A stretch of 64,000 nucleotides of DNA from Malonomonas rubra DSM 5091 (GTDB lineage Bacteria > Desulfobacterota > Desulfuromonadia > Desulfuromonadales > Geopsychrobacteraceae). Positions 46,248 through 52,425 of the stretch are shown piece by piece. The DNA lies in NCBI RefSeq assembly GCF_900142125.1, contig NZ_FQZT01000007.1, positions 62,001 through 126,000 of the forward strand, written 5' to 3'. A program made the position numbers and the translations under genes. A model generated the notes under the pieces. It did no database searches. It was given only the letters and a program-made list of their open reading frames with translations, and was not told where the DNA came from. Numbering within the stretch: the stretch's first letter is position 1; every line of letters starts with the position of its first letter.

Positions 46248-46952
46248 ATGATGAATCGAATTTTAGTGATCGATGATGACACCGAACTCTGTGAACTGCT
46301 GAGTGACTACTTGGGCGGTGAAGGCTTCCTGGTCGAAACCGTCAACCATGGTACAGAAGGCGCTACCCAGGCCCTGGAGCAGGAATACACGCTGGTGGTG
46401 CTCGACGTGATGCTCCCGGGGATGAGTGGCTTTGATGTCCTGCGCAGAATCCGCGAAACCAGCAAGGTTCCCGTGATTATGCTGACTGCGCGCGGTGATG
46501 ATGTCGATCGCATTGTCGGCCTCGAACTTGGTGCCGATGACTATCTGCCGAAACCTTTCAATCCCCGCGAGTTGATCGCCCGCATCCGTGCGGTACAGCG
46601 ACGCATGGACACAAGCGACAGCGGGACTCGGAAGAGCGACGATGGCGAACTGCGGGTCGGTGATATTGTCCTTTGTCCCACCAACCGCAGCGTGAAACGG
46701 GACGGAACAACCGTGGAGCTGACATCGGTCGAGTTCACCCTGCTGACTGTGTTGCTGAAACAGGCAGGCAACGTCATCAGCCGTGAAGAACTGGTCGAAA
46801 AAGCTCTCGGCCGCCGCCTCTCTGCTTACGATCGCAGCATTGATGTTCATGTCAGTGCGCTGCGTAAAAAGCTGGGTAAAGAATATGCCGGAGAAGAACG
46901 GATCAAAACCATTCGCGGCATCGGCTATCTCTATACTCGCGCGGAGGCTTGA
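46248..46952 (+). CDS. cpxR: CpxR-like OmpR-family response regulator
   Basis: The 234-residue protein has a receiver domain (about 4-118, Asp53 in LVVLDVMLPG, Thr in IMLTARG, Lys in LPKPFNP) and an OmpR-type winged helix (about 135-230, with RSIDVHVSALRKKL and the final IRGIGYLY). The receiver resembles CpxR (ELLSDYL near the start). A matching box, GTAAA-N5-GTAAA, lies upstream. AGGAG precedes a double ATG. It is 6 nt from the sensor kinase gene. Probable targets in this window are itself, the two Spy-like genes and perhaps the RND efflux operon. The Cpx naming rests on similarity, on the boxes and on the Spy paralogues together. Confidence 0.88.
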   Translation: MMNRILVIDDDTELCELLSDYLGGEGFLVETVNHGTEGATQALEQEYTLVVLDVMLPGMSGFDVLRRIRETSKVPVIMLTARGDDVDRIVGLELGADDYLPKPFNPRELIARIRAVQRRMDTSDSGTRKSDDGELRVGDIVLCPTNRSVKRDGTTVELTSVEFTLLTVLLKQAGNVISREELVEKALGRRLSAYDRSIDVHVSALRKKLGKEYAGEERIKTIRGIGYLYTRAEA

Positions 46953-46958
46953 GCTGCA

Positions 46959-48341
46959 ATGCGTAGCCTGTTTCTGAAATTTTTCCTCAGCTTCCTGCTG
47001 ATCAACATCCTTTTTGTCGCCATCGCCCTCTCTCTGGCATTTTTGCGTGACCGCGAGTTTCCACCCGAAGCCCACCGCCAGTTCGCTCGCCAACTGGTGG
47101 AGGAGTACGGCTCGGAAGCGATCGAGATCTACGAAACCCGCGGCTCGGCAGCCTTGAACACATTCATCGACAAGCTCAACGGCAGACGCCAGGTCAAGCT
47201 GAGCCTGTTCGATGCGCACGGTCAGCCGTTGACCAAATCGCACCGGCACATGCCACGCCGCATGCAGATGATGGCTCACCGGGCATTGGAAAGCGGGCAA
47301 GTCGTTTTTCCGATGATGGGGGATCGCAACTTGGTCTCTGCCGGTTTGCAGGGCAAGAGCGGCCGCAGGTACGCCGTCACCATTGCTCTGAAAGGGGAAC
47401 CGGAACCGGAACAACTGCTGAAAAGCCTCGGCCGTGGCTTTTTGGGCTGGCGCCTGATGATACTGATGGCAATTTCGGCAGTCGTTTGCTTCTGGCTGGC
47501 CCGCTCTTTTTCCTCTCCGATCAGTCGCCTGCGCAAAGCGACTCACCAGCTGGCCGATGGAGATCTGGGTATCCGGATCGGCGACCAGGTCAAAGGGAAA
47601 AACGAAATAGCAGGGCTGGCGCGTGACTTTGACCATATGGCCGAGCGGATCGAAGACCTGGTCTCTGCCCAGCAGCGACTGCTGCGTGATATCTCTCACG
47701 AGCTACGCTCGCCACTTGCCCGCCTGGGCGTTGCGCTGGAATTAGCTCGCCAGGAAGGCAAGCCGGAGATCCGGCAGAAAGCACTGCAGCGGATCGAGCT
47801 GGAAGCTGAACGGATGAACGAAATGATCGGGCAGCTGCTCAACCTGACCCGGCTGGAGAGCGGTGCCCGCGAGCTGCAGCGAGAGAACTTTGACCTGGCC
47901 GAATTGATCACAGAGCTGGTGCAGGACGCCGACTATGAAGCGAAAAATCGTAATTGCCGGGTTGAATTCAGCGACAACATCCCATGCCCCTTTTATGGTT
48001 CCCAGCAGTTACTGGCCCGGGCGCTGGAAAATGTCATCCGCAACGCGGTAAAATATACTGCAGAGGGAACAGCCGTTCAGGTCAAGCTGGGCCAACAGGA
48101 GCAGCAGATCTGCATCCAGATTCTCGATCAGGGACCGGGAGTTCCGGAAGAATCGCTGGAAAAATTATTCGAGCCTTTCTACCGTGTTGCCGACGATCGC
48201 GACAGAAAAAGCGGCGGAACTGGCATTGGACTGGCGATTGCCGACAGATCAATCAGACTACACAATGGTCGTATCAAGGCACAGAACCGCACTGAAGGAG
48301 GCTTGGAAGTCGAGATCTACTTGCCACAGGCTTCGAATTGA
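46959..48341 (+). CDS. cpxA: CpxA-like envelope-stress sensor histidine kinase
   Basis: The 460-residue protein has TM1 (about 7-29), a compact periplasmic domain (about 30-165), TM2 (about 167-188) and a HAMP domain. The HisKA domain carries His247 in DISHELRSPLARLG, and the HATPase domain has the N-box ENVIRNAVKYT and a G-box region KSGGTGIGLAIADRSI. The DISHELRSPLARL phospho-acceptor stretch is the form found in CpxA. It should phosphorylate the CpxR-like regulator encoded 6 nt upstream in response to misfolded envelope proteins, possibly restrained by the Spy/CpxP-like proteins. The small reading frame with a UGA codon follows 41 nt after its stop, with no terminator between. Confidence 0.9.
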   Translation: MRSLFLKFFLSFLLINILFVAIALSLAFLRDREFPPEAHRQFARQLVEEYGSEAIEIYETRGSAALNTFIDKLNGRRQVKLSLFDAHGQPLTKSHRHMPRRMQMMAHRALESGQVVFPMMGDRNLVSAGLQGKSGRRYAVTIALKGEPEPEQLLKSLGRGFLGWRLMILMAISAVVCFWLARSFSSPISRLRKATHQLADGDLGIRIGDQVKGKNEIAGLARDFDHMAERIEDLVSAQQRLLRDISHELRSPLARLGVALELARQEGKPEIRQKALQRIELEAERMNEMIGQLLNLTRLESGARELQRENFDLAELITELVQDADYEAKNRNCRVEFSDNIPCPFYGSQQLLARALENVIRNAVKYTAEGTAVQVKLGQQEQQICIQILDQGPGVPEESLEKLFEPFYRVADDRDRKSGGTGIGLAIADRSIRLHNGRIKAQNRTEGGLEVEIYLPQASN

Positions 48342-48382
48342 TATATTCTATTTTTTGAATAATTCAAGAAAAGGAGTTCAAC

Positions 48383-48550
48383 ATGGACCTTCTCCCCCTG
48401 CTCGGCATTTTTGCCGTCTGGTATATTCTGAACAAATGGGTGCTCCCGAAAATGGGGGTACAGACATGACTGTCCGACAGCTGTCAACTTCCGCGTGACG
48501 GAAGTAAAAATAACCAGCCCGAGAAAGCAGAAAACGGGCAGCAGCAATAA
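48383..48550 (+). CDS. Candidate small selenoprotein: one-TM protein with in-frame UGA
   Basis: An ATG with AAGGAG seven bases upstream opens a frame of 28 codons: a single hydrophobic helix (about residues 3-21, LLPLLGIFAVWYILNKWVL) and then PKMGVQT. The 29th codon is UGA. If it is read as selenocysteine the frame continues for 26 more codons (ULSDSCQLPRDG and a polar tail) to a TAA at 48548-48550. A 7-bp stem with a 5-nt loop begins 17 nt after the UGA, in the place a bacterial SECIS element occupies, and a Cys lies five positions after the Sec. A strong terminator starts 3 nt past the TAA, so transcription is planned to include the whole extension. Read conventionally it is a 28-residue membrane peptide. 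It follows cpxRA without a terminator, suggesting an envelope or redox-stress role. Confidence 0.6.
48487..48505 (+). promoter_or_regulatory. SECIS-like hairpin after the UGA codon
   Basis: ACTTCCG (48487-48493) pairs perfectly with CGGAAGT (48499-48505) around the loop CGTGA. The loop begins 25 nt after the UGA. Known bacterial SECIS hairpins sit right after the UGA, have a short apical loop at about this distance, and have a G in the first two loop positions; all are met here (loop starts C-G). No experimental support. Confidence 0.5.
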
Positions 48551-48553
48551 AGC

Positions 48554-48591
48554 AAAGCGGTTTTCCCGAGACTCGGGAAAACCGCTTTTTT
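48554..48591 (+). terminator. Terminator of the cpxRA-small protein transcript
   Basis: A 16-bp perfect stem, AAAGCGGTTTTCCCGA and its complement, with a 3-nt loop runs into TTTTTTG. It starts 3 nt after the TAA that ends the extended small reading frame. Confidence 0.93.
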
Positions 48592-48653
48592 GTTCTTTTC
48601 TGTTCAAAAACCCCTTCACAAGCATCAATTCCAATAAAAATAGTTACTTGGCG

Positions 48654-48682
48654 TTGACGTTCCAGATCGCATTAGATATATT
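48654..48682 (+). promoter_or_regulatory. Sigma-70-like promoter of the kinase-activator pair
   Basis: TTGACG and TATATT are separated by 17 nt. The predicted transcription start (about 48689) is 47 nt before the GTG start of the histidine kinase gene. Confidence 0.65.
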
Positions 48683-48735
48683 TAACCACTCAGTTGTAAC
48701 AAGCAGCCTTCACCCCCGGAAAAGACAGGGCTTCC

Positions 48736-50328
48736 GTGATAAGCGCAGAGTCTCTTGCAACAGAACAAAGCGACCTGGGCGTGCTCTACCAGTACGCTCC
48801 TCATGCCATGCTGGTCATCAACAGCGAGCGCAAAGTTGCTGAGCTGAACCAGTCGGCACTGCAGATGTGCAATCTCGATCGAGAACAAGCGCTGGGTCGA
48901 TATGGTGGAGATCTGTTCCGTTGCCAACACGCCGAAAGTGGCTGCGGCATCGGTTTCGAATGCAGCCAATGCCTGGTCAACCAGAATGTCCTGACCAGTT
49001 TGCTCGAGCGAAAAAGCAGAAAAGACCAGGTCGCGACCCTGACAACCATCACGCCGCAGGGCCCGGTACTTAAACATTTGAAAATCTCGGCGACACCTGT
49101 CGATTTTGCTGATGAATCGATGGCACTGGTCTGCATCGAAGATATCAGTGAACTGATACAGCAATTGCAGTACAGCGATGAAAACGAATACCGGGTCCAG
49201 CACTTCTACCGTCAGTTCGAGACCCTGCTCAACGCGATCGACGATCCGATCGGGCTGATCGATGATAACTATGACCTGCTCTGGGCCAACGACAGTTACC
49301 GAGACCTGCAGCAAGAGATCGGCTGCGATCACAATGGCCTGATCTTTCGCAACTACTTCACCGAACCGGACTCATACCCGCTGCAACGCTGCTTTGCCAG
49401 CGGCAAACGAGTTGAATCAGATGTCGCTACCAACGATGGGCGTCTCTGGCAGCTACGCTCCTTTCCACTCTCGACCGGGAAAGATCAGCAGCAAGCGCTA
49501 CAGATCGCTATCGATATCAGCGAAAAAGAACAGTTGCGCGAGAAAGCAGCCCGCAGCAGCAGGCTTGCGTCCCTCGGCATGCTGGCCGCCGGGGTGGCCC
49601 ACGAAATCAACAATCCGAACGCATTCATCATCTACAATAGTGATATCCTGCGGGAAATCTTCACCGAACTGCTCCCTTATCTGCATCAGCAGAACCCCGC
49701 ACTGGAGAGCGTCGAAATCAACGGCCTCAGCTGGTCCGAGCTGGAAGAGGAAATGCCGAACATGCTGTCGGCTATCCAGGAAGGCGCTCAGCGGATCAAG
49801 CGGATCGTCGCCGACCTGCGCGATTACGCCCGAGGTGAAAGCAACAGCAGCTTCAAACCGATCGACCTCAACAGCGTCGCCGATGCCGCCGTGCGACTGG
49901 TGCAGAACCCGCTGAAGAACAGTACAACAAGCTTCTCGTTAGAGCTGGCCTCAGACCTGCCACCAGTTCATGGGGATTTCGGTCGACTGGAGCAGGTGGT
50001 CATCAACCTGCTGCTCAACTCCTGCCAGGCGTTGACCAGTCAGGATCAGGCGATCTGCCTCCGCACCAGCCAGCAGCAACCAGGGCAAGTCACACTCCAG
50101 GTGATCGATGAAGGGCATGGAATTCCAGCGGAAATCCTGCAATCCATCACCAAACCTTTCACCACAACCAAGGGAGAAAGCGGCGGCACCGGTCTCGGTC
50201 TCTCGGTCTCGAGCAGGATCGTCAAAGCACACGGCGGAAAACTCGAATTCAGTTCGCCGCCAGGCGAGCCAACCTGCGTCACCCTGCAGCTTCCGGTTTA
50301 TACGGGCGAGGAACAGGCCGATGTCTGA
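48736..50328 (+). CDS. Cytoplasmic PAS sensor histidine kinase with Cys-cluster PAS
   Basis: The 530-residue protein starts at a GTG with AGGG upstream. There is no membrane segment. Two PAS domains (about 13-140 and 155-265) precede the kinase core. The first PAS holds four cysteines in the pattern C-x6-C-x5-C-x2-C (within LFRCQHAESGCGIGFECSQC, 20 residues), which suggests redox or metal sensing. The core has the His motif AAGVAHEINNPNAFI and an ATPase with GGTGLGLSVSSRIV. It belongs to the NtrB-like group that pairs with sigma-54 activators. Its gene overlaps the activator gene by 8 nt, so the two form a two-component pair, which probably controls the chemosensory operon that starts at 52004. 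Confidence 0.9.
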   Translation: MISAESLATEQSDLGVLYQYAPHAMLVINSERKVAELNQSALQMCNLDREQALGRYGGDLFRCQHAESGCGIGFECSQCLVNQNVLTSLLERKSRKDQVATLTTITPQGPVLKHLKISATPVDFADESMALVCIEDISELIQQLQYSDENEYRVQHFYRQFETLLNAIDDPIGLIDDNYDLLWANDSYRDLQQEIGCDHNGLIFRNYFTEPDSYPLQRCFASGKRVESDVATNDGRLWQLRSFPLSTGKDQQQALQIAIDISEKEQLREKAARSSRLASLGMLAAGVAHEINNPNAFIIYNSDILREIFTELLPYLHQQNPALESVEINGLSWSELEEEMPNMLSAIQEGAQRIKRIVADLRDYARGESNSSFKPIDLNSVADAAVRLVQNPLKNSTTSFSLELASDLPPVHGDFGRLEQVVINLLLNSCQALTSQDQAICLRTSQQQPGQVTLQVIDEGHGIPAEILQSITKPFTTTKGESGGTGLGLSVSSRIVKAHGGKLEFSSPPGEPTCVTLQLPVYTGEEQADV

Positions 50329-51733
50329 CAGTCAACCGCGCAAACCGATACTGATCGTCGATGACGAACCGACCTGGATCAACAGTCTCGCCCTCTCGCT
50401 GAAAGTTTCGGCCGGCTTGAACAACGTCGAAAAGTGTAGCGACAGTACGCTGGTACCGCAATTACTGGAGGAAAACAGTTACAGCCTGGCGCTACTCGAC
50501 TTGACCATGCCGAAGCTGTCGGGAGAAGAACTGCTGGAACTGATCGCTGAAAAGCACCCCCATCTCCCGGTAATCATCATCAGTGGCATCAACCAGATCG
50601 AAACGGCCATCCGCTGTGTCAAACTGGGAGCGGAAGATTTTTTCGTCAAAACCGACGAGCGCAAGCGTGTCGTCGCCGGAGTCCAGCGCGTGCTGGAACA
50701 GAGCCAGCTACGGCAGGAAAGCCGCAACCTGACCGAAGTTCTGTTGAGCAAAGAGGATGGGCCAGCGTTCAACCTGCCGGGATTGATTTCCAACAACCCG
50801 GAAATGAAGAAAATCTTCGGCTACCTGCAGGCGATCTCCCGCAGCAGCGAACCGGTGCTGATTACCGGCGAAAGCGGGGTCGGTAAAGAGCTGATTGCCA
50901 AGGCACTGCACCAGGTCAGCTGCCCGGATCGCCCCTGGGTCGCGGTCAACGTCGCCGGGTTGGACGACACCATGTTCTCCGACAGCCTGTTCGGCCACGT
51001 CAAAGGTGCTTACACCAGCGCGGATCAAACCCGCTCCGGCATGATCGAGCAGGCACAGGACGGAATCCTTTTCCTCGACGAGATCGGCGACCTGTCGATC
51101 GCCTCCCAGATCAAGCTGCTGCGCTTGATTCAGGAGGGCGAGTATTACCCTCTCGGCAGCGATAAGCCGCGTAAAATCAAAGCGCGTATCCTGGTCGCCA
51201 CCAACCAGGACCTGCAGGCCAAAGAAGCCGCCGGAGAATTTCGCCGCGACCTGCTCTATCGTCTCTGGGCTCACCGGGTTGCCATCCCACCGCTGCGGGA
51301 GCGGAAAGAGGACATCCGCGGACTGCTCGATCATTTCCTGCAGGAAGCCGCCGAATCGATGGGCAAAAATGTACCGACCACTCCGCCGGAACTGGTGCCG
51401 CTGCTGCAGACCCACAACTTCCCCGGCAACGTTCGCGAATTGCGCGCCATGGCCTTTAATGCTGTCAGCCTGCACCGCCGGGGAGTCCTCTCGATGGTCG
51501 GCTTTATCGACATGTTGCCGACTCCAAGCGGTAAAACCGAAGCGGTCACCCTGCCGGAAGAATCGCGGCCCCAGGTCAGCTTCAACGACGTTCTGCCAAC
51601 CATCAAACAGGTTAACGAACTGCTGATTGAAGAAGCGATGAAGCGGTCTGGCGACAACCAGACGCTGGCCGCCCGCCTGCTCGGCATCTCCCACCAGGCT
51701 CTTAGCCGGCGCCTGAAGAAAAACAACGAATAA
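50321..51733 (+). CDS. NtrC-type activator with an altered GAFTGA loop (GAYTSA)
   Basis: The start is the ATG at 50321, overlapping the kinase gene by 8 nt. The 470-residue protein has a receiver (about 9-125, Asp in ALLDLTMP), an AAA+ domain (about 145-375; Walker A GESGVGKE; Walker B region LFLDEIGD) and a Fis-type helix-turn-helix at the end (NQTLAARLLGISHQALSRRL). The sigma-54 contact loop reads GAYTSA instead of GAFTGA. Tyr for Phe is tolerated in known activators, but Ser for the second Gly is unusual and could weaken or change the contact. A classic -24/-12 promoter with TTGCA-type dyads lies 215 nt past its stop, so it probably still acts on sigma-54. Confidence 0.9.
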   Translation: MSDSQPRKPILIVDDEPTWINSLALSLKVSAGLNNVEKCSDSTLVPQLLEENSYSLALLDLTMPKLSGEELLELIAEKHPHLPVIIISGINQIETAIRCVKLGAEDFFVKTDERKRVVAGVQRVLEQSQLRQESRNLTEVLLSKEDGPAFNLPGLISNNPEMKKIFGYLQAISRSSEPVLITGESGVGKELIAKALHQVSCPDRPWVAVNVAGLDDTMFSDSLFGHVKGAYTSADQTRSGMIEQAQDGILFLDEIGDLSIASQIKLLRLIQEGEYYPLGSDKPRKIKARILVATNQDLQAKEAAGEFRRDLLYRLWAHRVAIPPLRERKEDIRGLLDHFLQEAAESMGKNVPTTPPELVPLLQTHNFPGNVRELRAMAFNAVSLHRRGVLSMVGFIDMLPTPSGKTEAVTLPEESRPQVSFNDVLPTIKQVNELLIEEAMKRSGDNQTLAARLLGISHQALSRRLKKNNE

Positions 51734-51772
51734 ATTCCGCTATTTCAGTTCAAATTCCCCCCACTAAACCCC

Positions 51773-51871
51773 TTCAACTTTTGTTGCAGCCTCAACTTTT
51801 GTTGAAAGCAGACACATTAGCAATTTCACACAGTTAGCCACCTCTCATCTTCTGTTGCAATTTTTGTTGCA
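51773..51871. promoter_or_regulatory. Tandem TTGCA/CAAC dyads, probable activator sites
   Basis: Three related dyads occur: TTCAACTTTTGTTGCA (51773-51788), TCAACTTTTGTTGA (51792-51805, perfect) and TGCAATTTTTGTTGCA (51856-51871). A partial site TTGCAGCAA follows near 51930. They lie 80-175 nt upstream of the -24/-12 promoter. The Fis-type activator encoded immediately upstream is the likely binder. Confidence 0.7.
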
Positions 51872-51948
51872 GGGGTCGAAAAATGTCAACATCTTGAAAA
51901 CACAAGCAGTTTTCAAGAAAAACAGCAGCTTGCAGCAACTCGATTAAC

Positions 51949-51963
51949 TGGCATGAGTATTGC
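51949..51963 (+). promoter_or_regulatory. Sigma-54 promoter of the chemosensory operon
   Basis: TGGCATGAGTATTGC fits the consensus TGGCAYR-N4-TTGC at every fixed position. It lies 40 nt before the start of the pseudo-receiver gene that opens the chemosensory operon. Confidence 0.88.
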
Positions 51964-52003
51964 CTAATAAAAGCCAGACAATCTTCAAACTTATGGGGAA
52001 ACA

Positions 52004-52414
52004 ATGGCCAGAATTCTATTAATCAATCCGGACACGCAACATTGTGCAGATATCAAGTTCCTGCTGCATTTGAACGGTTACCAGATTGAATCCTGCGACA
52101 CCATTGATGAGGGGATCAACCGGTTCAAAATTTTCCAGAAACTGGACAACGCTTTCGATCTGGTCCTGATTATTCCGGACAAACAGCTGCTGGGCGAACT
52201 GGAAACTCTTCAGAGCAACCCGTTCTGCGACAACCTGATCATCGTGCACGAGAAAAAAGCCCGTGCTACAGGGCCCAAGCCAAGCTTTTCCAACTATTCC
52301 ATCTGCGATCCGAAACTGGTTCTCGACTGTGTCAAATACCACCTCAAAAAAGCCCCGGACGACATCCCTGTCCGCAACAACGGACAATCAACCAACCTGC
52401 ACGAGCAGCTGTAA
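52004..52414 (+). CDS. Receiver-like protein with degenerate active site
   Basis: The 136-residue protein starts like a receiver domain (ARILLINPDTQHCADIKFLL) and keeps alternating strand-helix segments, for example DLVLIIPDKQLLGELETL, where the phospho-acceptor Asp would lie. The acidic pair near the start is reduced to one Asp, the expected Asp is shifted, and no Lys follows in the KP position. It is therefore probably a pseudo-receiver that does not take phosphate. It is the first gene after the sigma-54 promoter. It may bind a partner in the chemosensory complex. Family identification is tentative. Confidence 0.65.
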   Translation: MARILLINPDTQHCADIKFLLHLNGYQIESCDTIDEGINRFKIFQKLDNAFDLVLIIPDKQLLGELETLQSNPFCDNLIIVHEKKARATGPKPSFSNYSICDPKLVLDCVKYHLKKAPDDIPVRNNGQSTNLHEQL

Positions 52415-52425
52415 TGGAGGTGCCG

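Noticed and set aside
46263-47699. Minus-strand open frame of 478 codons
   Set aside because: It is antisense to cpxR and cpxA, which have clear domains and catalytic residues; the antisense product shows none.
48383-48469. The small frame after cpxRA read as an ordinary 28-residue peptide
   Set aside because: Kept as the alternative reading, but the SECIS-like hairpin, the Cys after the UGA and the terminator position make readthrough the more interesting model.
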